Below, in pieces: positions 1 through 15,031 of a stretch of 64,000 nucleotides of DNA (its first letter is position 1; every line of letters begins with the position of its first letter). The DNA is taken from positions 26,276 to 90,275 of the forward strand of contig VYZB01000752.1 in assembly GCA_013397455.1 (NCBI GenBank), given 5' to 3'. The notes under the pieces were generated by a model that did not search any database, had not been told where the DNA came from, and saw only the letters and a list, made by a program, of their open reading frames with translations. Source of the DNA: Crotophaga sulcirostris. Its lineage: Eukaryota > Chordata > Aves > Cuculiformes > Crotophagidae. Made by a program: the position numbers and the translations under genes.

Positions 1-3000
1 CACAACCACCCCTCCGGTCTTCCTCCACTACAGAGAAAAAAATATCTAAAGGAATAAATCTTTTCCCCTTTCTGTCTTGCAACTCTAGGCTATCAATTTT
101 CAGCTTTAGAAGGAGTCTTCTGTAATTCAGAGTTGCCCTTCAGTTAGTTTGGTCCCTTATTTCTCATTCTCATTGTCACCTTCATCTCCACTCCAGCCCC
201 ATGGTGCTGTACAGAGCAAAAAAAGGGCCTAATCTTTTATTTTCCTATGTTCAGGAATAATTTTAATACCCAGTCCTGTAATTAAGGGTTCCTTTTCTAA
301 CTGGAGATGAACTGGAGCAGAAGGGATCAGGTCAAACCTGAAGAAATTGTGCTGCACCGCAGATCATCTCTGGAGAAGCTCAGTAAATGCTAAAGCTCTT
401 CCTCTCTCACAACACTAGATTGTCCCAATAGATTTTCCTGAGTTTAAATGATGGGGAAGGTGGAATCCGTCATCCTTCCTGGAATGAGGCTAATTTGGGA
501 CAAAACTAATGAGCTTTGAAATATTTATTTGCATTGCAAAACAGCACAGAGACTTTGAAAGAAGATACCAGAATCCTGTTTAAAAAGCACGCCAGCATGT
601 ATAACGTGTGCACACACACACACACACACACACAGAGGCTTTTTTTTTTAAGCAAAAGCAAACCAGATTGCATTACTCCATAAGATTAGTACTTTATTGA
701 ACCTCATTATAGGTTCACGTCCTCCCATAGTCATATCCCACTGTGTTATTTTTGGCACATGGAGCCATCATGATTTAGTATCCTGTGTGAGAAAAATGAA
801 GTCTCTTTCTAAAATATGTTGACTATTATTCCAGATGTGGTAGTTGCCTGAGATTCTTTTCAAGCAGGTTTTTATGGCTGGGGTTGTTTGAATCAGGCGT
901 TATTTATTTATATGTTCAAGTTTAAAAAGGGGTGGGAGCAGTTTTTAATGAAAGCTAAAGGAAAAGGGATAATAAAGTGCGCTCACTGGAGAAAGAAATA
1001 TTTACACATAACTTTTGTATGTTCCCCAAGAAAAATAAAACGAGGGTATATTGAAAAGCACAGTTATTATTTGGCATTCTCCTGCAACAGCAAAATCCCA
1101 GGAAAAGGCTGAATTTTAAGTAATTAGACTTTCCAGTTAATTAACTGGTTGTAACTAACTGTGTTATTGGCAGTAGGTCCAGGAGAGGCAATGAGTCATT
1201 ACAGATTCTTTCAAGGCAAGATCACAGATTTGCAGATATAAATGAGGCAGAGGCTGGGGGAAGGAGAAAGGACCCAAATTTCCCGCTGCCGCACAAAGCT
1301 TTCCATGTTCGCAGCTGGAGGTTTGATTTACTGTGGACCCGCTATAAACAGAAGAGGTATTTGCACAACCAAATCAGGGGCACAAATGCATAAAATGAAC
1401 ATACTGGGGGGGAGAGAGAAAGCAGTTGAGTGGGAATAAGGAAGATTAAAAAAATAAGGGATTGGATAAGGAATAGTAATAAATGAAAGCAGGGTGAAAG
1501 GTATCCAGGCTATGAGCATTTTGACGCTGATGTCAGTAGGGTCAGGATGTGACCCTGATGTGCAAGAAAAGATGCTGCCCATCATTGCACTTCTGGGCAT
1601 TAACTGACCTTTAATTAATACTTTTTCCATGAGCAAGCTCTTTCTAAATAGTCGTCGAGGAGGATCCTGCGGGTGGCCCTGGGCAGAAGACGGGATGGAG
1701 AGCAGCAGTTCCCCTGGAGTGCGAAGTGCGAGCATCTCCACAGAGAAGCAGATGGGGAGACTGGGATTTGAATTTCGAGTTACAAAGAAACCCTATCATA
1801 AAAGGTAAAAAAAAAAAAAAAAAGAAAAAGAAAAGTCAGTACATGAAGAAAACTCAGCCAGAAGACCAGATCACATCAGAGCAGAAAAAAAGAAAAAAAG
1901 GATTCAGTTACGAATTTCCGTGAAATATCCAACTGAACCAGTCCTGGGTCTGTTCCCACAGTGATTTTGTCATGTACCTTCCCTTGCATGTGTCTTGAAC
2001 AGAACTGAAAATGGAAGCACCAAAATACTGGCTCACTCCATAGTTATTCTGGATCTATGTTCCAGGGGCCTGTCTGCTCCACAGCCCTCCGGACAAGGTG
2101 TGTAAAACCACGTGTGGGACTTTGCACGTGCATCTCACCCAAAGAGCAAGCATGTAGGACACAAGGCTTGAAGAGGTCAAAATCCATTGCTACCTGCTGG
2201 ATCTTAAGATCTCTGTCCTTTCTTTTTGTATTTCAGCTAAAACCCCTAAGGCTGTTGATGCAGCTCCTCTGGGAAGTTTTCCAGACACTGGACCCTGAAT
2301 GTCTACATTTCATCTTGCTCCTGCAACTTCAGATTGCTGCTCCATCACAAAGCGTTAGGGCTTGGAGGTTGAAACTGAGAAGTAAACAGCAAAACTGTAC
2401 AAAATCAATGCAAATTAGTTCTTCTGCTGCACAGTGATACAATAAAAGCCTTCTCTACTTTTAATTAACATCTCCATGTCTTAAATTATCCCTGAATTCA
2501 ATGGCAAGACCTGGTTCATTATTAAATGGTGGCAACGCACCTGGATGCAGAATTTGCTCTTGCAAATTAATTCCTCACCCACTCAACAGTTTGCTTCAAT
2601 AATGGTTCATGTGAGTTGAGTTCACTCTACACTGGAGTGGATAGAGCACTCATACAGTCATCATGATATGTCAGTGCAGTGGGAACAGGAACTTCTCAAG
2701 CTTTTGTTGCTTCTTCACAAGCCAGTGCTTGCCTCTTGCACCTCCGGAGCAGGTCCTGTGATTCTGCTTTTAGCCCACAGCAATAAAGGGAAAGAGAAGT
2801 GCTCAGAGTCAGCAGAGGAGACAGCAACCAGAACAAAATAACCTCCAAGAAAAAAAAAAAAAAAGAACAAAAAACCAAGAAAACACACGCTTTCTGAAGT
2901 CTGCCTTCAAGCAAGATAAAATTCAGCCCAGGGACAAAGCAATCTTTATTTTTTAGAGGCTCAGCAAGAAAAATGGCACAAAAGAAATGCAGTGACCAGC

Positions 3001-4815
3001 TGGCTCTCAGCACCACAGTGGGTCCTACAGGCAGCGAGGGGCTGCTGGGACCCTGCAGGGGCTTTTTGGGGCTGCTTCTGCTGCACCCCAGCCCCTGTGC
3101 TCCTGCCCTGGGTGCGTGCCTGCCTCCCTGTGCTGGTACCCAAGCATCAGCCCAGCTCACTGAAATGAAAGCAGACACATGCCCTGGTAAAAGGCCCACA
3201 AACTTCTTTCGAATCATAATATCGAAGAGAAAACCAAGGAAATGTGGTCCTCAGAGCAGAACCAGGCAGGATGATGATGTTTTCTACTCCCCCCTGAACA
3301 GCACGTGATGGCACAAGCAGCAAACCCAGGCTGAGTGTAAAACCCCCAGGATGCCGGGGAGTCTCCCAGACGGCTCTCTGTGACCTGGGGAGCCTGAGCC
3401 TGATTTTCCTTTTATTTATGCCAGACTGACACCGCCAGCAATCTCCAACTGGCCTGCACAAGTGAGAAGAGAAATTAGGCATTTTTTTGGCAAGCTTTTC
3501 AAAAGAGTGCTTGGCAGCTCCTAGGGTTCTCACTATTGGCAAAAAAATAAAGGGGATAAATCTAGAAAATTAAATATATATCTGCTGCTTTAAATCTATT
3601 TGCTGATAGCCAGATGTTAGCTTTAATCTGGGTATTTCAGCTAGGAGGCACAGAAGGGCCAGCTACAGATTAGCTACAGGAAGGTTAGCTTTTATCCTAT
3701 GGCCTTCATCAAGTTTTCAGGGAACTGAGGGAAAAATAGATGTTATCCACTTGATGCTGTGATGAGACAGAGAAGATTGGGCTGAAGGAAGGGTGTGATG
3801 TGAAGGGTACCTGTGCAGGGAACAGACCCTGACACTGATACACCCTCCATCTCTGTCAGTTTTTCATTGCCTCTTCACAACACCCAATGTGCTTTTTTTA
3901 CACTGAACACTCTTTTGGGAGTAAAGAAGGGAGAATTTCACTCTTCAACCATTACACAGGCACACTAAGGTACTAGTATGAGGTTTAACATTTTTCCAAC
4001 GTTACTCAGCACTCAGGGAAAAAAAAAAAAGTCAGACGACGGATTTACATCCCTGACTTTCAGTGGATGTGAAGGGTCTAAAATCTCCCTCATGTTTCTT
4101 TTTATTGATTGCTCCCAAGATGAAACAATTGGGAGTTTGAGTAAATTTATAACTAGCTTGTGAAATAAACCTCACATCTAGCAAAGATATTGCACCGAAC
4201 AGGAAACAAGCCCACAGAAATTCATTATGTTCCCAGAATTAAATGAAAACAATATAGTTTATGGACCATAGAAGGTAGTTACAGTAAAAATGAAACGAAA
4301 ATCCCTGGGCTGAGCAGAAAGCCCATGCAGAGGTCTTGGATCCTCTGGAGTGAGGACGTTTCAGCTGCCAGTTTTGTGTCATCACTTCAGCACTCCTGAT
4401 CTTGGGGCAAAAAAGCACGGCGAAAAATCACACGTGTGTGATCTTGTGCCTCTGTTTGCCCAAGAAATGCAACCATCCACAATGGGGGAGAGTCCCTCCA
4501 CGGTGCCGGGGACCACCGAAGGCGAGAGGGATGGCAGGGGACGGCACCTGGCCAGGACTGCGGGCAGGAGGGCAGCATCCCTCAGCTGCCAGAGCCTGGA
4601 GGGAAAAGGATGATGTGAGGTGGAGCATTTTAAGCTGTCGATGAAAGGCAGAAAGGGTCTTCATAGCTGGCTTTCTTAGGCATTTATTTTTAGCAAAAAG
4701 CATTCCTCTCCCGCCTCCTGCATGACCGGCGCTGAATTGCTGCAGTGGGAATCCATGGGCTGAATTTCCAGCAATGGAAATCTGTTTGCTCCTGGGTAAA
4801 CACTGAGGAACATAA
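1..4815. other. Intergenic DNA, no gene recognised
   Basis: AT-rich to moderate sequence with the (CA)12 repeat, two short poly(A) runs (1,807-1,823; 2,850-2,864) and otherwise unique DNA. Open frames of up to 173 codons occur on both strands, overlap each other and carry no recognisable domain, so I treat them as chance. No RNA gene was recognised. Confidence 0.7.
611..634. repeat. (CA)12 microsatellite
   Basis: Twelve perfect CA units follow CGTGTG and precede GAGGC. It is a simple dinucleotide repeat with no evident function, likely length-polymorphic. Confidence 0.98.
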
Positions 4816-4899
4816 ATATACACACATATATATATATATACACATATATACATATATACATCTATATATATACATATATACATATATACATATATATAT

Positions 4900-4953
<54 letters not shown>

Positions 4954-4956
4954 GTG
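4816..4956. repeat. Compound (TA)n/(CA)n/(CATATA)n microsatellite, about 140 bp
   Basis: The tract alternates purine and pyrimidine nearly without a break. It begins with AT-rich ATATACACAC units, passes through CATATATACATATATA blocks, has a run of CA units from about 4,906 to 4,940 and ends in TATATATATATATGTG. It is the longest simple repeat in the window and forms strings of apparent Tyr-Ile-Cys or Val-Cys reading frames on both strands that are not genes. It could adopt Z-DNA or cruciform structures. Confidence 0.97.
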
Positions 4957-7193
4957 AGTTTTAGGAGAAACAAAGGACTAAGTAGGACCAGCAGCTCCTA
5001 CACAGACCTGTCTGCACGCAGTGTCCTGCTGCGACGGGCACGTCCACATCACACCTGGGAGGAGCTGCAGCTTTGGACCCTACCTTTTCCAGTGGGAATA
5101 ATTAATTTCTCATTATTGGGGTCAGCTCCAAGAGGCGAGACAAAACCCAGAACAATGAAGCTGGGGAGGTGAGCATGGTGTCCCCAAAGAAGACGCGGGC
5201 AGCAGGATGCTCATGTCAGCTGCTGGTTTATTTGATTATGAAAAAGAGCTGCGAGATGAAAAGAGAAGTAGAGTAAAACGTAATCGTCTCACCCATTCAC
5301 TGTTCAGTAAGAAGGAAAATTTTTAAAGGCTGAGTCATAGGAGGAATGCAAATGAAATAAAACCACAGCCTTGGAGAGCTGGAGACATGCAGGGTGTGGG
5401 ACTGCCCCACAGAGCCCATCACTGCCCTGGGCTGGGCAACCTTTTCTTCAGAAAATGGCTCAGCTGAAGTGTTGGGGATTTATGGCAGCACAAGAGCAGT
5501 GTGGAAGTGATAAACGATGTTTCCGTATCGCAGGCAGATGCTGGGACATAAAAGAGTAACTGTGGGTTTGAATATGCCTTGAAATGAGGGCTTTAAAATC
5601 CTGACCAGCATCTGCTTAAACCCACGCTAGGAATGTGCAGCTGTTTGGCTGTGTTAGACCTTCCCCGGGACGGTGAGCCAGCACAGCCCTGGCTCAGGCT
5701 GTACAATGATAGGCCTGCAGGTGAAAAGAGAAAGGATTTTGAGTGTTTTTAATGCTGCTGCCTTTGCCCAGCCTGCCACTGCTGTCCCCAGCCTTCACTG
5801 CCTGCACTAACCCCGTGTGTCCTCTTGCAGCAGTCACAGACGCAGCATCTGCTGCTGCTGCAGCAAGCAAAAACTTACTTCAGGTTGATGCAATCAGGTC
5901 ACATTAAACCCTGCTAATTAAGAACTGACCCAACATGGGAAAGCCCTGCTTCGTGGCCCGTAAAGAATAACTGACAGACAGGATTTAAAATATGGACAAG
6001 GGTTTTGGTGCACAGCAAGCCTTGGTCGCAAGGTTAATGGGGAGCGAGCCGTGGCTAATAGCAGCCCTGCTGGCTCCACATCCACCTGCAGAGGAGGCTG
6101 CTGCAGCTGGGCAGGGACTGTATCCTACAGATCAGCTCTGGGAAACCTGGCTTAAGAGGCACAGGGCATCAGCATGCAGGGGATCTTGCTTCTGTCCCAC
6201 ACGCCTGCTCCGTTCCTCAGTTTCCCCTCTCAGAACCAGAGGAAAGATGTCAACCCTCTTTGCAAAGCACACAGAGATCTGCTGGTGAAGGAGTGCACAA
6301 GAAATAACCTTTAGGCTTGTTGCACACCTGTGAGCAAAAGTGAAGGAAATGGCTGCAGCTCACAGGAGGGAAAGAAAAAAAATTGGGAGTCACACTGGCT
6401 GGTCAAGTCCATTAGGCTGATGGAAAGAGTGAGCAGATCTGATGGGTGAGGTCCCCTCCCAATCTACGTCCCTCATTCCTTCAGTCCTCTAAACACGTAA
6501 CCCCAGAAAAAGGGAGTGACAAGTGAAGGAACAGTGTTATGGCACCTGGATGGAACTGCAGCAGAATTCACACCAAACCTCAGCTGCCTTGGGAAAGCCA
6601 CACGAGCAGCACTGCCCAAAACTTAAATTAGCAAAAAAGAAAAGCCATTAAAAGGCTTCATAGTCCCTGCAGTGAAGCAAGGAGTAGCAAACCTCCAAAA
6701 GCAAGAAAGAAGTCACTTCTTTAGGAATTACTGCATGGAAGAAATAGAGGCAGGAGTGGTTTGTGATCCCCTCTGCTCTGGGAGCTGGGGAGCAGAGCTG
6801 GGTGGGGAAGGGCTTCCCTCCAACACCACATTTCCAACAGTATCCTTTTACCTCTGGAAAAAGGTTTCACACTACTGAAATAAGAGAAAAAGTAACAAAT
6901 AGTGTAATGGAAAGCCCAGCAAGGCTGGTTCCCTCTACAGAGCCCCAGAATTTCAGCCCTTGGTTTTCCTACTCCACACAGTAAGTTTCCAAAAGGAGAT
7001 GTCAGTGAGGAGAGTCAGGCACTCACCAGGTCCTGCATCTCTTGCCTGAGGGTTTGCTGTTGCTGCAAAGGATGCACTTGAAGACAGAGGCTTTCTAGAT
7101 TGGCAACAGGAAAGCCTTCTGGCATTACAGCCTCAGTGATGTGGCTGAGCCTTTAGAAGAATCCAGGTTCCCACTGCTAAAAATCTTGCCTCA

Positions 7194-7194
<1 letters not shown>

Positions 7195-7224
<30 letters not shown>
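7195..7224. repeat. A30 homopolymer
   Basis: Thirty consecutive A bases follow GCCTCAC. I looked to its left for a processed gene copy or SINE body that could explain a retroposed poly(A) tail and recognised none. Confidence 0.97.
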
Positions 7225-7226
<2 letters not shown>

Positions 7227-10200
7227 AGCTGGAAATGAGAATATTGAATTCTTTGTGAGTTTTAACGCAGCGATTCAGTCTGTGAAGAGGAAAACTGAAA
7301 AGCCTGCATGCTTCTTTTCTTGTGATTGGTACTAAAGGTCAAGCAGGAGCAGTCTTTTCTGGGGCTGCTCACACCCATGGACTCCAGCTCATCTTCTGCA
7401 CAGGCTGGTCCTGTGCCATTTCTCAGTCAGTACACACATACAGAACTTCCTCCTCTCATACACTTCAAAGACTTTAACTACACCAGAGCTTTCCTACTGT
7501 TTTTCCAATTTGGATAAAACTGATCAATTGATTCACAAGTTACTGCAGGGCAGGAGAGGTGAGAGAGCAGAGCCACGGAGAGGGACACGAGCATGAGGGA
7601 ATCCACTTCCATGAGAACCAGGCTTTGGGCTGCTCTGCCTTCATTTCTGAATGGCACAGAAGTTTCCACAGCATGTTCCAAGATGATGAGGAAAATGGGA
7701 GCAGTGTTCCTGGCCAGGATCATCTCTGAAGTCATCAGGATTTCCAATGACTTTGAACTGGACACATCCTTAAACGTGTTCGTCCCTCAGGAGGCAGAAA
7801 CCAGCCTCCACCACACGCCCTGACCGAATGGTCACAGGAGACTGCTGTTTGGGAGACACCCAAACTCTGTTCACACAGAACAGTAAAACTCCAAACAGCT
7901 CCAGTGAGGGCAAAAGCTGGGCCAAGGCAAAACACTCTGGAAATATCCCACTTCATCTGAGTGTTAGGATTGTTATGTATGGCAATGAAAATTACAGACA
8001 TGCAGAAAAGGGGTAAGACACCTCTGGCTTTCTTAGTTGAGATGTCATTTAGCCATTCACAGACAAAGGCTACATAAATACTCACAGAATTATCTCATTC
8101 CTTGACAGCATCTTTTCCAGGCCACCAAACCCATGTGTCCATGTGTCCTCTCCATGCAAAGGAAGCCCTGAAAGTAACACAAATCATTTCTGATTCTGCT
8201 GGATGTTTTTGGAAGTGGCATGGCAAGCTGGAAGCCCAGCCTCCAAGGCTTCTCTTCTAATATTCCAAGGGGTGGGGGGTGTTACCACAGATCTAAATAT
8301 TCATCCAAATTTATAGCTGTTTCCTTTTATTATTCAACCAACTTAAGTCAATAGATCAGATAAAGCTAAACTTCTAATCTTTTGAGCATCACCAATTACC
8401 AGGCTGTTACCAAGGCTGGTTTGCTTCTTGTTCTCAGTCTGCAGATATTCAACAGGACACTCAATGGCAGAGCTTTCTCAGGCTCGTGCACATCCAAAGA
8501 CTGTACTTAAATGGCAATTATTCCTGCAGTGACTTATGTGGTTAAGCTGCCGAAGCCAGTGCTGGCAGGAAACACATGTTAGAAATTAGTGTATGTCTGG
8601 TACTGTCTCCTTTCTCTGTTTCTCCAGGTGGCTGTGCAAAAAGCAAGAGCAAGAACATTTTCTGGTGCTGACCCTGGCTAATGTGAGCATAAATACAACG
8701 TTAATACCCAAAGGATGGTTGATGAAGGAAAAAGTGAAGAAAAGTAATCGGGATGAGGAAAGTAATTCAAACAATTCCTTGAAAAATGTGCACCTCTGGC
8801 TTGTATTCTGACAACAAAGGGTGAGGATTACCATGAAATAGGAGAGTAGCATGTGTTATGTTACTTACTCCTCAGGAAGTAAATCAGCAACGTAAAGAAG
8901 ATGTTATATCTCTTAGCAAAAATAACTGAGTCGCTATTTTTAACCAGACAGTACAGCCCAGCACCAAGCAGCACGTGCAGGCCCCTCTGTGTGGATGCAG
9001 ATGGCTTTCCTGTGTGGACAGATAATGTTTTCTTGCAGTCTTATAACTCAGCTTGTCCTCAGGGCTTTCAAAAGCCACTGCACTAAAGTGAAGATCCTGC
9101 TGCCTGAAGCACCTGCAGAGCCGAGTGCATCCCATCGCAGCACCTTCCTGAGCACCTATGGGTGCTGCAGGCTGACACCTCCCCATGCAAGAACCTCCAA
9201 GCACAACACAGAGAAGAGAGGTTTTTAACACACTAAATACAACATTACAGCTGCAGTAGGTGATGCTGCTCCCATTTCTGTGCCGGATGATGCACAGTCC
9301 TGGTGCTCCCCATGAACCCCCTCCACCACCACAACCCTTGCTTGCGCAGTGCTGCCCATTAGGCCACCCCTTAATGACCCATTTTCTCATTGTGGGACAG
9401 GTTTGGAGAAAGCCAGCATCGTCCCTAGGGTGTTTCCACTGGGGTCAGGGAACCAAGAGCTCAGCAGAGTTGCTGTGATTTTAGTGCTGAGGACATCAGT
9501 GCAAATAAGGATCAACCAAAAGACCGGGTGCTGCAATGCCAGGGGAATTATTCATCATCTCCATCATTTTCCTGTCTTTATATATTTTTTCAGTACTATG
9601 CTTAAGTTCTTTTCTACATATTTGGAAGAGCAGCTTTCACCCACTAACTCCTTGTGGGATGACCAGTATGAGCCATTAGGGCCAGAGGACCCTGAGTTTT
9701 TGTTATCCTCCTGGCCATAGAAGACCAAGGACCTGATGTAGCTCTTGTTGGAGTTGGGAGAACTGTGCTTGTGCCCGAGGCAAGATCACATCCTGGATAT
9801 ACCCAAGTATGTTCAAATAAGCAAGACATGCATTTTTGCCATCTACCTGTTGTCCTTCCTGGGAGAGATGTGACACAAACACATGAGGAGCTCTGCACCT
9901 TTTGGGCCTGGGTGAGATGCTCCTCAGGACACCAGGACACATGGAAGCAGCGACTGGGGAACAGAGGTGGAGCACTGCCTTCCCCATTTTCCAGCCCACT
10001 CAAATTGACCTTCACTGAGCCATTCAATGACATCATTTTGGGCAAATAAATGGACTAAAAGTCCTGCATTTTTTAATGCCAGAGACTATAGCACTTTCCT
10101 GTGAGAAGGAAGAGGGAAATTCCTGCTCCCTCCCCCCGCACATACTCAAGCGAAGCACAATCTGTCCCAAAGCTTTAATAAATTTTTATACATACTTCAG

Positions 10201-13200
10201 GCCAGTTTCTGCTCTCAAATTCATCAAGGTAAACCTGGAATGAGCAGACTTTAGTGGAGCTGCTCCAGTTTCCCTGAGAGCAGAATTGCCCTCTCTCTGC
10301 CCGGTGCAATCGAGTGAAAATGATGGGAATTGCAGCTTGATGATCCCCTCATGGACTGGATCTCTTCTCACTTGTCCCAAGGTTTACTTCATTAGCTGTA
10401 ATCCTCTTTGATTAATTTATCAACTACACTGCACATCCCAAAGATGGGAGGTACTGTAGGAAGTGAAGAAAAGGCAGCACAAGCTCAAGGTCAGGCTGTA
10501 GAGGAGACTGTGGGCTGTGCTGAGATCTTCTCCCCATGCTCCTGCTCCATGCCAGCCCTCAGCACCACCTGCCAGATGCAGGGTGTCTGTGTGGAGTCCC
10601 ATGACGTGACTGCAGCCAGGGATGTATCCATCTGCAAGGCTGGGAGTATGGTTTGGGATTGCCTAGGAACGCTGCCTGCTCTCGAGACAACCCATGGCAT
10701 CTGCTCAGCTCTGCAGTTCTTTCCATCTAGGCACCAAACCAGGTCTCTCCCCAGATGATCCAGGGATCAAGATAAGAGAAGTGTCTCTTATTTATAAAAT
10801 GAAAAATTCCCAGAACATTGTGGCCAGCGCAGGAGGGGATGGGTGCTCATCCTGGCTCCTGATTTACAGCACTGTGGATGAGTGTTAGGAACTGCAATTC
10901 TTTTTCCAGGACAGAGGCTTTCAGCACGAACAATAGGCAGGGATATGAATACTTCTAACACTGCCTATAAATTCTTGCTGAACGTATAGCAGGGTGAGTT
11001 AAGAATGAGCTTGGGTGGTTACAGCAACATATTTCAAGTCATTTTAGACAAAATGAACTGAAAATTAATGCAATATATGTTTTCAACCTTCTGTAAGGCA
11101 ACAGTCTCATCAAACAGAGACATACAGCTCAGATTCTGCTCTTCTGTCATCTTTGGAGGCAGCAGACTAGATAGAAAAAATGGGATTCAACCCTCTGAAG
11201 TCACGATTTTTTTGGGTCTTAGGTTTCCTCTGTCCATTACAGCCCTCCCAGTTCACCCTTTTTGCTTTGAAACTGCTTTTCCTCTGCTTCCTTCTAACCA
11301 CATGGCTACCTGGGAGCAGGAAAAAATCCTGCTTAAGGCAAAAGTCCAGCTTAAGGCAAGGTCCCTGGTGCCCAGCCAAGCCCTGTGCTGTTCTCCTGGG
11401 TGTTCATCTCCTCCTTATTTCTGACAGACCTATGCTGCAGGAGCCACACTACATCTTTGCCTGATGTGCAAAATAAGCCCTGTCAGGTCTTACCATGTCA
11501 TCCCACCACCCCATGATGCATTAAAATACACCACATCTCTTATAATCTGCAGCCCTAGACAAAGAGCCTGCCTAAACCCACTCTTCCCTCAAAGAAATCC
11601 AGATGCACTTGCAAGACTTTCAATTACCCCTTAAGCAACTTTCTCCTCCCTGCCCCACTCATCCCTGAAGCTCCTGGAAAACAGATGGTCCTTGCAGCTC
11701 GACTGCGAGTTTAATAAATCCGGTGGACGGAATGAGAGGAAGCAGGTTTCAGAAAGAGAGAGCTGTGATGGGGATGCCCTGCCAGCTTCTCCCCCTGCTC
11801 ACCACGGATTTTTGGCTGGAGCCCCTCCGACGCCCGCAGCTGGTCCACGCTGGGAGGAGGAGCTCCCTCTCCCCTTCCATCCCTTTACTACCCAGGTCAC
11901 AAAATGGTTAAGGCTTTGCAAGCTCCACTCCAGACCTGGAATTCCACCCAGAAATCTGCTGGCAGCCACGCTGATCCCAGGGCTCTGCTCTAACAGGCTG
12001 TGGGTGTGAAATTCGGCTTAATGAGGGGGCAGCTGCACACACGGAGGGTTCCCCTCGCCCTCCGAAGTCCTCAGTCTCCAAGAACAATAGTGTGGAGCCT
12101 TTGGAGACAAAGGAGCATCTCCAAGCACAGGCAACTGGAAACTGTGTCCAAGATGTACCTGCCGCATCCCAGATTATTTACACACTCCTGAGAAGGAGCA
12201 AGGCTGGATTTATCTCCTGCAGACACCCCAGGGAAACACGTTGGCCAGCTTTCCTTTACTCATTGGACAGATATACAACCCTGCCATATTTCTTCATGGA
12301 ATATCTGGATTTCCCTCTTAGGTTTTTCCTCCAGGAACCCTGTTGTGACCATTAGGCAGATGACCTCTAAATAACGAGCTGCCTGCTGCTCATAACCAGT
12401 GTCAGGGATAAAACCACTGCGTGCACACACGTGGGACTGGGGATGGGGCAGCTCAGGAGCAAGCACTGCAGACACCAGCATCTAACTCTCATCTATAAAG
12501 ATTCAGGTCCAACCTGGATCAAACATGTGCCAAAAATATGGACATACTCAGATTAATGACAAAGCTTATAATCAGCTCATAAAGAGGACTTTCATCAGCT
12601 CTTTATGTGGCTTTCCTGGATGGGGAGACTGAGGTGAAGTGTTCAGGAGTAGTGGTTTGGGTGCCACTCCTTCCCTCCACCCCGTCCTGCAGGAGGCTGC
12701 AGCAATGGTGGGGAAGAAGGAAATAAAAGGATGGATTTTTCTACTTTAAATCTAAATCTCAGTTTGTTAGAGAATATCAAATAGCTCTTACAGATACATA
12801 CAGGGTTTATCTTCCAACAAAGGAAGCCCATTTCCAGTTTAACCCAACGTGCACTGAAGTTCCTGTGCTGGGTAATGCAATCTTGATTGCTTTTGTAGAG
12901 GACAGACACATCTTTTCAAGTGCTTCAACTCTGGGGTCACCCCATTCTGCACAAGGACATAAAATTTCAGCTGAGCTCTATTTCCTTCCTTCTTGTGGAT
13001 GGAACAGAAAGAAGAAACAGCAGTGATCTTCAAACCATCTCTGAACAGAGGGCTCAGATACCGTGCTTTAATGAGCTGTTACCACCCTGACTGGAGAGCT
13101 GAAGTATTTCAAGACATTTCTCAGCAGCTGCGTTGCAAAGTTAATGATGTGTTCATTGCAAGAGCACATACAGATTCGGGACGAAGAATGTGGAGTCAGC

Positions 13201-15031
13201 CTACTTACCTTGAACCTTTCTATATTAACCTTCTCCTGGCATTTGACCTCAGAAATGCGACCGAGGAAAGTCACAAACATACAGAGAAGAGACTGTGATT
13301 GCAATTAGGTGGTGGACTGGACGTTTGTGGAGTCCAAGTATGATGGATGTAGTTATGGATTTTTTTTCACAAAAGAGTCTTCTTGCTTCAAACCTGGAAC
13401 TGATTTGCCTCAGACCTGGACCAATAGACCAATGCACCTAAAGCAGAGGAAACTCATATTAAACCAAACTATTATATGTGTGAATACAAGCTGGACTAGG
13501 AAGAGCTGAATTAGCTTTGTTTCAATGACTGGACAATTCCACAGACCAAAAAAAATACTCACCAGGCAATTCCAAGTTGAGAGCTTATGATAAAAGGATT
13601 GTTTTAACACACTAGAGTGTTAACAAAGAAAATAGAGGACTGTGTTCATGTCTTCAAATCTGTCAAAAATAAAAGCTTGAATTTACAGTCGGGAAATTAT
13701 TAAGAGAGAAAAGCTTGTTATATAAAAGGACACTATCTGAGTCAAAGGTACTTGGATGCACAGAACACAAGATCATCATCATTACCAAAACCTGTTTAGA
13801 TGATGTGCAAGTATTTCAGTTTGCTGAATTAGTTTTGAAGTGTTTATATAAAAGGGAGAATTGTCGTGAACCGCTTTGAAATCATCTGGAAACACTGAGG
13901 ACAGAGCACTCGAGCATCTGAGTTTGCCAGCAAGGAAACTTCAGGCAAGAGAACCTTAGATCAGCCAAGGACATTTCTGCATAGAGGGGAAATCAAGTAG
14001 CTAGGAGGGGAAACAGGGGAAAGGCTGTCAGGCATATCTGTGAAAAGAGCCTCTTCATACATCTGTGGCCTTGAGGACAAATAGCTTTCAAGTACTCTTG
14101 CAGGGGGATACAGGAAATGAGAATTTGCTATTAAAATGGTTCTGACAAAGTGAAGAACTCATTGGCATGAACTCTTCTCAGCAAGGTCTGAGCTCTCCTT
14201 GGTTGAGCAGATGAGTTTTTGCAGAAGATGAAGCTCCAAGCCTACACAGAAAGGCCAGTTGCCATTGACATCCCAGTAAAAGATCTTTCAGAGCCTGGTC
14301 CAAAGCCTATTAAAGCCAACAAGAAATACTTCAGGAGACACTGAATCTGGCATCTGACGCTTAAGCGACTCGTATTCTCATTGATATTCTGTGGGAAGTT
14401 TAAGGATAATAAATTTGCTTAAGGGAGACTTTTATTTTATTGCATGAGGCAAAATGAATACACAGTGCATTATTTTAAAATTCAGATTTTTAAAATGTCA
14501 CATTTTAGTGCTTCAGGAAGGCTTGCTTTTCATTCTGGAACACAACTCATTTTTAGACAGAAACCTTCCACTGCCAACTTCATGTGGGAAGAAAAATTTG
14601 TTTCCCTGGATGCAGTTTCCACTTTATTACTCTAGATAGAAGCATTGGCAACCAGAAACCAGAGCACAGAGAGAGCTCTCTCTGTTGGGTGGTGTGGTGA
14701 ACATTCAACTTTCCAAACCTTTCACGACTGAAATCCACAAATATCCAACAAAATACGTTCAAAACCACATTTTTTCTGAGGTTTGCACATTGCTGATCAG
14801 CCTGGCACACAGGTAAGGAGTCATGCCCACGTGCACAATTAAAAGTGCTTTGTCTTTCCTGGAGTAACCAGCCACCTCTCATCCCCAGATCCCACCACTG
14901 TGTGCATCTGTGTCCCCCAGCCAAATTCCAGGGATGTGCAGATCTTGGGTGAACCAAAACTGTCATTTTGATTTGCACCAACCACTATTGCCCATATTGG
15001 AGATGCTCCAAGAGCACCTCTCACCTATGGG

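Noticed and set aside
4428..4973. 181-codon minus-strand frame with Tyr-Ile-Cys-Val repeats
   Set aside because: Most of it is the TA/CA microsatellite translated; neighbouring frames on both strands look the same.
7141..7335. Poly(A) tract at 7,195 as the tail of a processed pseudogene or SINE
   Set aside because: No retroposed body, target-site duplication or tRNA/7SL-like promoter boxes could be seen to its left.
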